NCBI RefSeq assembly: GCF_044759095.2 | Contig: NZ_JBIYSM020000026.1 | Location: forward strand, 1-62,776 | DNA length: 62,776 bases | Origin: JBIYSM02 sp044759095 | Lineage (GTDB): Bacteria > Bacillota > Bacilli > Brevibacillales > Brevibacillaceae | Direction of reading: 5' to 3' | In this document: in pieces, positions 1-7,500 of the stretch | Position numbering within the stretch: the stretch's first letter is position 1 | Layout: every line of letters starts with the position of its first letter | Notes under the pieces: model-generated | The model's database searches: none | What the model saw: only the letters and a program-made list of their open reading frames with translations | Told to the model about the DNA's origin: nothing | Made by a program: the position numbers and the translations under genes

Positions 1-348
1 GCCGTCGAGCAGCATAAAGAACGATTTAAAGAAGTTCCCCATGCTGTCGCTACGGATCGCGGTTTTTACAAGAAAACCAATGAAACCGCCTTGACAGAGG
101 CGGGAGTTCGTTATGTGTGCACCCCGCATTGCGGGAAGAAAAGCAAGAAACGGACAGAGCATGAATCACAACTCTGGTTTAAAAACTTGCAACGATACCG
201 TGCAGCGGGAGAAGCAAGAATAAGTTTGTTGAAACGCAAGTACGGCTTAAACCGAAGCCGGTACAGGGGCTTTGTCGGCTCAAAAACCTGGGTTGGCTTC
301 GGAATCTGGGCTCATAACCTCAGAAGAGCAGCCCAAATGGCCAAATAA
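1..348 (+). CDS. Transposase, ISNCY-type, C-terminal part (cut by window edge)
   Basis: The frame is open from the first base to a TAA at 346-348 and has no start codon of its own in the window, so it is the 3' end of a longer gene. The translated tail carries the motif ATDRGFY (a DDE-type aspartate) and, about 70 residues later, GEARISLLKRKYGL followed by RYRGF and a conserved WVGFGIWAHNLR ending. This combination is typical of ISNCY-type transposases, which cut and join DNA at the ends of an insertion sequence. It is the only transposon gene in the window and runs against the direction of the neighbouring housekeeping genes. Whether the upstream half is intact cannot be seen. Confidence 0.85.
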   Translation, partial: AVEQHKERFKEVPHAVATDRGFYKKTNETALTEAGVRYVCTPHCGKKSKKRTEHESQLWFKNLQRYRAAGEARISLLKRKYGLNRSRYRGFVGSKTWVGFGIWAHNLRRAAQMAK

Positions 349-440
349 GCAACGATTAACGGATACAGTTACACGGTTGCCCCCCTGAGTTCACCACAAT
401 GAGATGCATCTGCCAAAAAACGATTTTTTCAGGAGTAACT
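349..440 (+). mobile_element. Probable right end of the insertion sequence
   Basis: These 92 bases lie between the transposase stop and the point where similarity to the intergenic repeat (second copy near 39 kb) begins at about 441. The exact IS boundary is inferred from that junction; the left inverted repeat lies outside the window, so the terminal repeat cannot be confirmed. An AAAAAACGATTTTTT stretch lies at about 416-428. Confidence 0.45.
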
Positions 441-546
441 AGCTATCCTCAACCCACTCGGCATTAGCTATCGCTGAGCCGAGTGGGGTCCCTTTCTTCG
501 CCGGGCGGGGCCCCGAACACTTTTCTAGCGGCTGTATGGGATGTCC
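441..546. repeat. Incomplete copy of a GC-rich nested-hairpin intergenic repeat
   Basis: A perfect inverted repeat, CCCACTCGGC (453-462) with GCCGAGTGGG (478-487), is followed by an unpaired right arm GCCGGGCGGG (500-509) and a tail ending GGCTGT..GGATGT. The same modules occur at 39006-39172. The left arm expected to pair with 500-509 should lie about 26 bases before 453 but is absent; the insertion sequence ends there instead. The element lies just downstream of the salA terminator. Confidence 0.75.
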
Positions 547-570
547 AAATTTATAAATTCTTATACACTA

Positions 571-607
571 AAAAAAGGTGAGCTCTTTATCGGAGCCCAC
601 CTTTTTC
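571..607 (-). terminator. Intrinsic terminator after salA
   Basis: On the minus strand GGTGGGCTC pairs with GAGCTCACC (one G-U pair) around a short loop and is followed by a run of T. It lies just behind the salA stop codon. Confidence 0.85.
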
Positions 608-611
608 ACTG

Positions 612-1715
612 CTATTGGTTTACCGTTGTTTGGCATTTTTCCATCACGCGTTTTGCCATATCCAGATACAATTTTCCAATCGGTGATTGAGCCTTGTACA
701 CCGACGGAGAGTAATCCGGTTCGGCCGTGTGGTTTTCCGGTTGACCCAGCGGAATCTGAGCCAGCAGCTCTGTTGCCAGCGTCTCAGCCAGTTTGGCACC
801 TCCGCCTCGGCCAAACACGTATTCCTTGGAACCGTCCTTCGCTTCATACCACGCCATATTTTCCACCACGCCGAGGATTTCATGGCCGGTACGCTTGGCC
901 ATCGCACCTGCGCGAGCAGCCACGAACGCAGCCGTGGCATGCGGAGTGGTTACGATAATTTCTTTGCTTTGCGGAATCATGGTGTGAACATCCAGCGCCA
1001 TGTCGCCGGTACCAGGAGGCAGATCCAGCAGGAGGTAATCGAGATCATCTCCCCAGTGAACTTCTGAGAAAAAGTTGCGCAGCATTTTTCCTAGCATCGG
1101 GCCGCGCCAGATAATCGGGGAGTTGTCCTCCACAAAAAAGCCCATGGACATGACCTTCACGCCGAATTTTTCAATTGGCAAAATAACCTCGCCAATGACA
1201 GTGGGCCGCTGCTCGATGTTCATCATGTCGGGCACACTAAATCCGTAGATGTCCGCGTCAATGATTCCCACTTTCTTTCCGAGTCGCGCCAAGGCAACAG
1301 CTAGGTTGACCGTCACCGTGGATTTCCCCACTCCTCCTTTTCCGGAGGTAACGGCAATAAACGTGGTTTTCGAATCCTTGGCAAGAATCGGATTGAGCAG
1401 TTGTGCTTGTCCCGGCGCCATATTGTGCGTCTGGTTGCCGCGCAGCTGCGCACTCAACGCCGCCCGCTCGTCGTCTGTCATTGTGCCGAATTGAACACGC
1501 ACTTCTTTGGCCCCTAACGCTTTGAGCGCATGGATGACATCTTCTTCGATCTTGGCTTTCAGCGGACAGCCGGAGATTGTGAGGACTACTGTGAGGCTTA
1601 TCTGGTCCCCGTCAATCTGGATGTTGCGGATCATATTGAGTTCCACGAGACTGCGGTTGATCTCAGGATCTTTCACGTCTTGAAGCGCTTCCAAGACTTG
1701 CTCTTTCGTCAGCAT
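612..1715 (-). CDS. salA: Mrp/SalA family P-loop ATPase
   Basis: A protein of the Mrp/NBP35 family, 367 residues from the ATG at 1713-1715. This start is preferred over the GTG at 1722-1724 because AGGTGG lies a few bases upstream of the ATG. The first 80 residues form a DUF59/MIP18-type domain; the deviant Walker A motif GKGGVGKS is at about 125-132. The C-terminal CxxC that binds the bridging iron-sulfur cluster in Mrp/ApbC proteins is missing (the region reads NMAWYEAKDGSKEYVFG), which fits the Bacillus SalA branch, a regulator of exoprotease genes, better than an iron-sulfur carrier. It follows cwlD as in Bacillus subtilis, with its own extended -10 promoter. gerD, the usual next gene, is not present on the left side. 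Confidence 0.88.
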   Translation of the reverse strand: MLTKEQVLEALQDVKDPEINRSLVELNMIRNIQIDGDQISLTVVLTISGCPLKAKIEEDVIHALKALGAKEVRVQFGTMTDDERAALSAQLRGNQTHNMAPGQAQLLNPILAKDSKTTFIAVTSGKGGVGKSTVTVNLAVALARLGKKVGIIDADIYGFSVPDMMNIEQRPTVIGEVILPIEKFGVKVMSMGFFVEDNSPIIWRGPMLGKMLRNFFSEVHWGDDLDYLLLDLPPGTGDMALDVHTMIPQSKEIIVTTPHATAAFVAARAGAMAKRTGHEILGVVENMAWYEAKDGSKEYVFGRGGGAKLAETLATELLAQIPLGQPENHTAEPDYSPSVYKAQSPIGKLYLDMAKRVMEKCQTTVNQ

Positions 1716-1772
1716 ATTGCCCACCTCATATCGTAAGGGATCTGTTTTACCAAAACATACGTACGCGCGTCC

Positions 1773-1783
1773 ATTATAGCATA
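1773..1783 (-). promoter_or_regulatory. Extended -10 promoter for salA
   Basis: The minus strand reads TGCTATAAT (TGn plus a perfect -10) with the -10 at 1773-1778, about 58 bases before the salA ATG. No convincing -35 hexamer is visible, as is usual for extended -10 promoters. Confidence 0.5.
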
Positions 1784-1820
1784 TACAAAGGGCCGGGGCA
1801 TTCGTTTCCGGCAGTCCGGG

Positions 1821-2546
1821 CTATTCTGGCGTAACCGGAACTTTTTCTCCTGCATAATGGCGCAGAATGCCCTGATAAATCGCGTTGGCCATGGCCTTTT
1901 GGTACTCGGAGGAACGAAGTCGCCTCGCCTCTGCCTCATTGCTTACAAAGCCCACCTCGACGAGCACGGCGGGGCATTTGACCTCTCGAATCATAAACAC
2001 GTCGTCCGTCTTTTTCGGAAGGCGATCCGTGTTCTCCAGCACGCGTTTGATCTCGTCCTGGATCAGGTACGACATCTCCGCGCTTTCCTTATACGCCGGG
2101 TAGTAGAACGTTTGTGCTCCTGACCACTTAGGGGAGGGGATCGAATTCACGTGAACACTTACCAAAAAATCCGGCGCATTCTCGTTGATGTAGGCGACGC
2201 GGTTGCGTATATCCTCCGACTTGCGCTTTCGCTGTTTGTGCGCCTCAGGAGAGGCCAAATCCTTGTCTTCTTCCCGGGTCATGATCACATAAGCACCCGA
2301 CTGCTGCAAAAAATCCCGTAGGTAAAGACTAATCGCCAGCGTAACGTCTTTTTCCACGACTTTTCCGTCTGTAGAAACGGCTCCCCCGTCGATGCCGCCG
2401 TGTCCTGGATCGAGGGCGATCACCGTGCCGGCCAACGGAAGCGACCAGGTCGACCACGAGGAGTGTTCAGGCGCTTTGTACGTAAAAATGACGATCAGCA
2501 AAGCACATGCAAGGACCCAGCCGACTACTTTTCGTGCCACCTTCAA
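1821..2546 (-). CDS. cwlD: N-acetylmuramoyl-L-alanine amidase CwlD (spore cortex)
   Basis: A 241-residue membrane-anchored Amidase_3 protein. Residues 8-25 form one hydrophobic segment that serves as signal anchor. Zinc ligands are visible in DPGHGGIDGG, in the glutamate of VEKDVTL and in VSVHVNS; the catalytic glutamate is in LVEVGFVSN. In Bacillus, CwlD cleaves the peptide side chain from muramic acid so that muramic delta-lactam of the spore cortex can form, which implies a sporulating organism. The upstream start is TTG (2544-2546), close to AGGGG; a GTG two codons later is also possible. It lies between rpsI and salA, as in B. subtilis. Confidence 0.9.
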   Translation of the reverse strand: MKVARKVVGWVLACALLIVIFTYKAPEHSSWSTWSLPLAGTVIALDPGHGGIDGGAVSTDGKVVEKDVTLAISLYLRDFLQQSGAYVIMTREEDKDLASPEAHKQRKRKSEDIRNRVAYINENAPDFLVSVHVNSIPSPKWSGAQTFYYPAYKESAEMSYLIQDEIKRVLENTDRLPKKTDDVFMIREVKCPAVLVEVGFVSNEAEARRLRSSEYQKAMANAIYQGILRHYAGEKVPVTPE

Positions 2547-2611
2547 CCGCCCCTTTGTCCCATACTCTCTTTCATATCTATGGACAAAGCGGGGAATTTA
2601 TGACGCAAGAT

Positions 2612-2646
2612 AAAAACCCCCTGCCTCGCGATGGAGACAAGGGGGT
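2612..2646 (-). terminator. Intrinsic terminator after rpsI
   Basis: On the minus strand AACCCCCTTG... pairs with ...CAGGGGGTT and is followed by TTT. It closes the rplM-rpsI transcription unit and separates it from cwlD. Confidence 0.85.
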
Positions 2647-2664
2647 TCGTTTGCCGTCGAACAA

Positions 2665-3057
2665 TTAACGCTTGGAGAATTGAGGAGCGCGACGAGCTGC
2701 TTTGAGACCGTATTTTTTACGCTCTTTCATACGCGGGTCGCGAGTCAGGAAGCCTGCGCGCTTCAGAGCGCCGCGCAGTTCCGGATCTGCTTTCAGCAGA
2801 GCGCGAGCCACGCCGTGACGGATTGCACCAGCTTGACCAGTAGTACCGCCACCGGATACGTTTACGAGAACATCGTAACGACCGAGAGTTTCAGTCAGAA
2901 CGAGCGGTTGTTTCACGATCAGTTTCAAAGTTTCCAAACCAAAGTAGTTATCCATATCACGTTTGTTGATCACAATGCGACCTTCACCCGGAACCAGGCG
3001 AACACGTGCTACGGAGTGTTTACGACGACCTGTACCGTAGTATTGTACTTGTGCCAC
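2665..3057 (-). CDS. rpsI: 30S ribosomal protein uS9
   Basis: A complete 130-residue uS9 beginning MAQVQYYGTGRRKHSVARV and ending in the basic tail RRAPQFSKR, which reaches into the ribosomal P site and contacts tRNA. Length and both ends match the family. It follows rplM with a 19-base gap that contains a GGAGG ribosome binding site, and the pair is followed by a strong terminator, so rplM-rpsI is a two-gene unit as in other Bacillales. Confidence 0.97.
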   Translation of the reverse strand: MAQVQYYGTGRRKHSVARVRLVPGEGRIVINKRDMDNYFGLETLKLIVKQPLVLTETLGRYDVLVNVSGGGTTGQAGAIRHGVARALLKADPELRGALKRAGFLTRDPRMKERKKYGLKAARRAPQFSKR

Positions 3058-3076
3058 GAGTCTTTCCTCCCTTTAC

Positions 3077-3514
3077 TTAGCCGCGAATTTGCCAAACTTC
3101 TGGTTTTTGCGCTGCATGCGGATGTTCAGAACCAGCGTATACTTTCAGCTTGGTGAACATTTGACGACCCAAGCTGTTTTTCGGCAGCATGCCTTTTACA
3201 GCGATTTCAAACATGCGTTCAGGCTTGTTTTTCAGCATGTCGCCCGCAGTTGTCGCCTTCAGACCACCCGGATAGAGGGAGTGGGTATAGTAGATTTTGT
3301 CGCTGAGCTTTTTACCGGTCAGCTTGATTTTGTCAGCGTTGATCACGATTACGAAATCGCCTGTATCAACGTGAGGTGTGAATTCAGGTTTCAGTTTACC
3401 GCGCAGGATGGAAGCCACTTCGCTAGCCAGGCGGCCGAGCGTTTGACCTTCTGCGTCTACGATGTACCATTTGCGCTCTACTTCGAGCGGTTTCGCCATA
3501 TATGTGGTACGCAT
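3077..3514 (-). CDS. rplM: 50S ribosomal protein uL13
   Basis: uL13 of 145 residues from the ATG at 3512-3514 (MRTTYMAKPLEVERKWYIVD), chosen because TAGGAGGG lies seven bases upstream and because this is the usual family length; an in-frame start further up would add eleven residues not found in the family. The protein binds 23S rRNA and is an early assembly protein of the large subunit. First gene of the rplM-rpsI unit, with its own promoter and a leader of about 165 bases in front. Confidence 0.96.
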   Translation of the reverse strand: MRTTYMAKPLEVERKWYIVDAEGQTLGRLASEVASILRGKLKPEFTPHVDTGDFVIVINADKIKLTGKKLSDKIYYTHSLYPGGLKATTAGDMLKNKPERMFEIAVKGMLPKNSLGRQMFTKLKVYAGSEHPHAAQKPEVWQIRG

Positions 3515-3680
3515 GTTTGTCCCTCCTAAATGTGTTACGGTCAACAAGGAATCTTCAACATTGTGAGGAGATTGTCGCTTTGTAACGGGAGAGCAACTTC
3601 TCCAGGTGTTCCATAAAAACTTCGTACTTGTTTTTCAATCCCGGGGCTAGAGTGGGGCTAGCGGGGTATGAAAATACCAA
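3515..3680 (-). promoter_or_regulatory. rplM leader, candidate L13 autoregulatory RNA
   Basis: A 5' leader of about 165 nt between the promoter and the rplM start. It can form a hairpin GGAGAAGTTGCTCTCC near 3584-3600 and carries two direct copies of GGGGCTAG (plus strand) around 3643-3665, one of which completes a GCTAG/CTAGC pairing. An L13 leader family is known in front of rplM in low-GC Gram-positives; assignment to that family here rests on position and length only. Confidence 0.45.
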
Positions 3681-3685
3681 GGAAT

Positions 3686-3714
3686 ATCGTACTACATGGA
3701 AGGGCAAGAGTCAA
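3686..3714 (-). promoter_or_regulatory. Sigma-A promoter of rplM-rpsI
   Basis: TTGACT (3709-3714) and TACGAT (3686-3691) on the minus strand are separated by 17 bases. The position, downstream of truA and upstream of the rplM leader, fits an independent transcription unit. Confidence 0.7.
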
Positions 3715-3756
3715 GTGCCATGTTCTGCGCTAATACTTGGAAAGTTGGAGAAAATC

Positions 3757-4491
3757 CTAGTAGGTTACTTCCCACATGGTCAACCCTTTCGCCGGCGCTG
3801 TTTTGCCTGCCCGTTCGCGATCGCAGGCCAGCAGAATCTCCCTCAGTTCGTCCGGAGACCTTTTCCCCTGCCCTACCTCAACGAGGGTGCCTGCGATAAT
3901 CCGTACCATATTGTAGAGAAATCCGTTTCCGCGACAAATAATCCAGATCTCATCCCCGCAGCGTTCCACCCGCAAGTCAAAGATCGTCCTGACCTTGTCC
4001 TCCACGAACGTCTTGGCCGAACAAAACGAGGTGAAATCGTGCTCCCCAAGCAGATGCCGGGCAGCCTGCCGCATCGCCTCCACGTCAAGCGGGTGGCGGA
4101 TGTGATCAGCGTAACGGTGGCGGAATACATCGGCGACAGGTCCGTTGTCAATGCAGTAGCGGTATTCTTTGACTTTCACGTCAAAGCGGGCGTGAAAGGA
4201 CGCATCCACTTCCTCCACGGAACGGATGACGATGGAATCCGGCAGCTGGTTGTTGAGGACAAATGACCACTTCTCCACGGGTATATTGCTCTCGGTGTCA
4301 AAATGAAACACCTGTCCGCGGGCATGAACGCCGGCATCCGTGCGCCCTGACCCTGCAATTTGGATGGCTTCACCCGTTATCCGCTGAAGAGCGGCCTCAA
4401 TTTCCCCTTGAACGGTCACCTGGTCCGGCTGAACCTGAAAGCCGCTGAAGTCTGTTCCGTCGTAAGCGACGATACACTTGAGTCGCCTCAT
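3757..4491 (-). CDS. truA: tRNA pseudouridine(38-40) synthase TruA
   Basis: TruA converts uridines 38, 39 and 40 of the tRNA anticodon stem to pseudouridine. The 244-residue product shows the motif GSGRTDAGVHARGQ with the catalytic aspartate (RTDAG) and the conserved GNGFLYNMVRII near the C-terminus. The ATG at 4489-4491 is used because it overlaps the ecfT stop codon as ATGA, a typical coupled start; an upstream ATG at 4501-4503 lies inside ecfT. Last gene of the ecfA1-ecfA2-ecfT-truA unit, the same order as in Bacillus. Confidence 0.95.
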   Translation of the reverse strand: MRRLKCIVAYDGTDFSGFQVQPDQVTVQGEIEAALQRITGEAIQIAGSGRTDAGVHARGQVFHFDTESNIPVEKWSFVLNNQLPDSIVIRSVEEVDASFHARFDVKVKEYRYCIDNGPVADVFRHRYADHIRHPLDVEAMRQAARHLLGEHDFTSFCSAKTFVEDKVRTIFDLRVERCGDEIWIICRGNGFLYNMVRIIAGTLVEVGQGKRSPDELREILLACDRERAGKTAPAKGLTMWEVTY

Positions 4492-5291
4492 GCACGCCAC
4501 CATCCGATCAGCAGGGTGAGGATCACGGCCTGGACGAGAATGACCCCGTCCCGCCAGGAAAAAGAAAGTTTGCGTAATCGGGTGCGGCCCTCGCCGCCAC
4601 GGTACCCGCGCGCCTCCATCGCCAGAGCCAGTTCCTCGGCCCGACGAAAGGCGCCGATAAACAGGGGAATGGCAATGGGAATGAGATTTTTCGCCCGGCG
4701 GATCAGATTTCCGCTTTCAAAGTCGGCGCCGCGGGCCATTTGCGCCTTGATGATCTTGTCCGTCTCTTCGAGAAGCGTCGGGATAAAACGAAGGGCAATG
4801 GACAGCATCAAAGCAATCTCGTGAACCGGTACGCCGATCTTTTTGGCCGGTCCCAGAAGACGCTCCAATCCCTCGGTCAGGTCAATCGGAGAGGTGGTCA
4901 ACGTCAAAAGGGCACTCATGATCACCAGAAGGCCCAGTCGCAGGGACATGTAGACCGCCTGACGCACACCCTCTTCCTCGACAGTAAGCCAACCCCATTG
5001 AAAATAGACTGCCCCTCCCTTGGTGACCAGCAGATGCAGCACAACGGTAAACAGCAGCAGAATCCAGACCGGCTGCAAGCTTTTGAGAATGTAGGAGGCC
5101 GATATTCGGGACACCCACAGGCAGAGCAAGGCAAAAATAAGTAAGAGTCCATACGTAACGGGAGTATTTGCGAAAAAGACAAGCGTCGCAAACAGAATCA
5201 TGAACAGCATTTTGCTGCGAGGGTCAAGGCGATGGAGAAACGACTCTCCGGGTACATATTGACCGATGGCGAAATTTTGCAGCACACTCAT
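4488..5291 (-). CDS. ecfT: Energy-coupling factor transporter transmembrane protein EcfT
   Basis: The integral membrane component of an energy-coupling factor importer that joins exchangeable substrate-binding S proteins (for vitamins such as riboflavin, thiamine or biotin) to the two ATPases. The 267-residue protein has several long hydrophobic segments and two Ala-Arg-Gly motifs, in MARGADF and MEARGYRGG, that contact the ATPases. Its ATG overlaps the ecfA2 stop by four bases. No S component gene is present in the window, as expected for a shared (group II) module. Confidence 0.94.
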   Translation of the reverse strand: MSVLQNFAIGQYVPGESFLHRLDPRSKMLFMILFATLVFFANTPVTYGLLLIFALLCLWVSRISASYILKSLQPVWILLLFTVVLHLLVTKGGAVYFQWGWLTVEEEGVRQAVYMSLRLGLLVIMSALLTLTTSPIDLTEGLERLLGPAKKIGVPVHEIALMLSIALRFIPTLLEETDKIIKAQMARGADFESGNLIRRAKNLIPIAIPLFIGAFRRAEELALAMEARGYRGGEGRTRLRKLSFSWRDGVILVQAVILTLLIGWWRA

Positions 5292-6166
5292 CGTCTCGCC
5301 TCCCTCGGAACTCGCAGCCGTTCCAGCAGGTACGCCACCAGATCTTCCTCCCGATACAGGGAGTACGGCAGCTTGCTTCCTTCAGGCAGCCGTTCGTTGC
5401 ACGCGCTGACGAGGGCAATCGTCTCCGGCACGTCCAAAGACAGCTCACGAAGGCGGTCCCCCTGACTGAAAATCTCCTCAGGCTTCCCCTGCATGGCTAC
5501 CTTTCCCTTGGCCATCACGATCAGCCAATCGGCGTAGCGCGCCGCCTCTTCCATGCTGTGTGTGACCAGCAGCGTGGTCAACTTCTGTTCCTGGTGAATC
5601 CGGTAGATCCCTTCCAAAATGGCTTTACGGCCCTCCGGATCAAGTCCCGCAGTCGGTTCATCCAGCACCAGCACCTTAGGCTGCATCGCAAGAACTCCTG
5701 CGATCGCGACCCGTCTCATCTGCCCGCCGCTCAGCTGGAACGGAGAGCGGTCTTTTACCTCCTCATAGCGAAGGCCGACCAGTTCAATCGCTTCCCGCGC
5801 CCGCGCCATCGCCATGTCCTGGGGAAGATGAAAGTTCAGAGGGCCAAATGCTACGTCCTTGAGGACCGTCTCTTCAAACAACTGATGCTCCGGGTACTGA
5901 AACACCAACCCGATCTGTCTGCGCTGCTCCGGCGCCAGCTTTGTGGTCGGCGTGATCGTACTGTTCCCGATGGCAATCGTTCCTGAGGTGGGGCGCAGCA
6001 GCCCGTTCAAGTGTTGTACCAGTGTCGATTTGCCTGAACCTGTTTGCCCGATGATGCCAACATAAGCACCGCTGGGTATGGTTAGCGTCACGTCGGACAG
6101 GGCAGCCTTTTCAAAAGGGGTCCCTCTCCCGTAGACGTGACTTACTTGGTTAAAAGCAATCTGCAT
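5288..6166 (-). CDS. ecfA2: ECF transporter ATP-binding protein EcfA2
   Basis: ATPase subunit of the energy-coupling factor transporter, 292 residues. Walker A is GQTGSGKST, the ABC signature is LSGGQMRR, Walker B is VLVLDEPTAGLD and the switch histidine is in LLVTHSMEE. The start overlaps the last 25 bases of ecfA1 and is preceded by GGTGG. It forms a heterodimer with EcfA1 below the membrane protein EcfT. Confidence 0.94.
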   Translation of the reverse strand: MQIAFNQVSHVYGRGTPFEKAALSDVTLTIPSGAYVGIIGQTGSGKSTLVQHLNGLLRPTSGTIAIGNSTITPTTKLAPEQRRQIGLVFQYPEHQLFEETVLKDVAFGPLNFHLPQDMAMARAREAIELVGLRYEEVKDRSPFQLSGGQMRRVAIAGVLAMQPKVLVLDEPTAGLDPEGRKAILEGIYRIHQEQKLTTLLVTHSMEEAARYADWLIVMAKGKVAMQGKPEEIFSQGDRLRELSLDVPETIALVSACNERLPEGSKLPYSLYREEDLVAYLLERLRVPREARR

Positions 6167-6993
6167 AAATGATCCACCAGCTCCTCTTGGTGCAATACCG
6201 GCGGCATTTCCAGACCATTTTGGACAAGCTTGTGGCGCATCCGAACAGCCTGGGGTACATCCAAACCTGCCGCCTGCAAGCGCTCCACCTGACCGAACAC
6301 GTCAGCCGGCGTCCCGTCCATGTAGACTTCCCCTGCCCGCATCACAATCACGCGGTCGGAATGGACAGCCTCTTCGGGAAAATGGGTGATGTTGAGGATG
6401 GTAATGCCCTCTTCCCGATTCAGTCGGTACACCAGGGACATCACTTCTTTTCGTCCTTGCGGGTCAAGCATGGCTGTCGCCTCGTCGAGGATGATCAGGG
6501 AAGGGCGCATGGCAATAATGCCGGCAATGGCCACCCGCTGCTTTTGGCCGCCGGATAAACGATGCGGTTGAGCCGTCAGGAACTGCTCCATTCCGACAGA
6601 AGACAGCGCCTCGTCGATTCGGCGACGCATCTCACCCGGCTCTACTCCCAGGTTTTCCAAACCAAATGCGACGTCATCTTCGACCGTGGTTCCCACAATC
6701 TGATTGTCCGGATTTTGAAACACCATGCCAACATGCCGTCGAACTTCCCATATCGCTTCGGAATTACGGGTCTCAACCCCACTGACAATGACCACACCTT
6801 CACTGGGAAGCAGCAGGCCGTTCATCAGTTTTGCCAGAGTGGACTTTCCCGAACCGTTGTGGCCCAAAATCGAAACGAAGGCTCCCCGTTCAATAGACAG
6901 GTTGATGCCTTGCAGTACCACCACACGTTGTTCCCAATCGCTCTCATAGGCAAACGAAACATCTCGAAACGTCAGCAAAGGCTCCTCATTCAT
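6142..6993 (-). CDS. ecfA1: ECF transporter ATP-binding protein EcfA1
   Basis: The second ATPase of the module. Walker A GHNGSGKST, Q-loop VFQNPDNQ, signature LSGGQKQR and Walker B LIILDEATAMLD are all present. The open frame extends 36 codons further up, but that part is hydrophobic and unlike the family; the ATG at 6991-6993 (MNEEPLLTFRDVSF) gives 283 residues, the normal length. The only SD-like GGAGG lies about 14 bases upstream, a long spacing, so an ATG at 7012-7014 remains possible. Confidence 0.92.
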   Translation of the reverse strand: MNEEPLLTFRDVSFAYESDWEQRVVVLQGINLSIERGAFVSILGHNGSGKSTLAKLMNGLLLPSEGVVIVSGVETRNSEAIWEVRRHVGMVFQNPDNQIVGTTVEDDVAFGLENLGVEPGEMRRRIDEALSSVGMEQFLTAQPHRLSGGQKQRVAIAGIIAMRPSLIILDEATAMLDPQGRKEVMSLVYRLNREEGITILNITHFPEEAVHSDRVIVMRAGEVYMDGTPADVFGQVERLQAAGLDVPQAVRMRHKLVQNGLEMPPVLHQEELVDHLCRLLLTK

Positions 6994-7036
6994 GGTTCGC
7001 TTCACATCCTCCATGCTTGCAAGCAGGACTAAAAAG

Positions 7037-7092
7037 AAAAAAGGGTATGAATCAGAGTCCAGCCGAAGACCAGATCTGCCCCTCACCCTTTT
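7037..7092 (-). terminator. Possible terminator after rplQ
   Basis: On the minus strand AAAAGGGT (7085-7092) can pair with ACCCTTTT (7039-7046), followed by TTTTTTCTTTTT. The loop of about 38 bases is long, so termination may be partial, with read-through into ecfA1. Confidence 0.4.
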
Positions 7093-7108
7093 CAACTTCA
7101 TGCAAGTA

Positions 7109-7468
7109 TTAAACTAATTCGATGTACGCCATTGGTGCAGCGTCGCCGCGGCGAGGACCAACTTTCAGGATACGAGTGTATCCGCCGTTACGCTCTTTGT
7201 AACGCGGAGCGATTTCATCGAACAGCTTTTGAACTGCATCGCGGCCTTCAGCGTTCGCAACTTCTTTACGCACGAAAGCAGCCACTTGACGACGAGCATG
7301 CAGATCACCGCGCTTTGCCAGCGTAATCATTTGCTCAGCGATCGGACGCAGTTCTTTCGCTTTCATCTCAGTAGTTTCGATGCGCTCGTTGATGATCAGG
7401 TCCGTTACCAAGTCGCGGAACAGCGCCTTACGAGCCGCGGAACGACGACCCAATTTACGGTATGCCAT
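7109..7468 (-). CDS. rplQ: 50S ribosomal protein bL17
   Basis: bL17 of 119 residues, starting MAYRKLGRRSAARKALFRDL and ending in the conserved GDAAPMAYIELV. It sits near the peptide exit tunnel of the large subunit. It is the last gene of the alpha operon (infA-rpmJ-rpsM-rpsK-rpoA-rplQ), 32 bases behind the rpoA stop, with a GGAGG-type ribosome binding site. The ecfA1 module follows, as in Bacillus. Confidence 0.97.
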   Translation of the reverse strand: MAYRKLGRRSAARKALFRDLVTDLIINERIETTEMKAKELRPIAEQMITLAKRGDLHARRQVAAFVRKEVANAEGRDAVQKLFDEIAPRYKERNGGYTRILKVGPRRGDAAPMAYIELV

Positions 7469-7500
7469 GTTCTTACCTCCCTCTCATGTGCGAGATCAAC

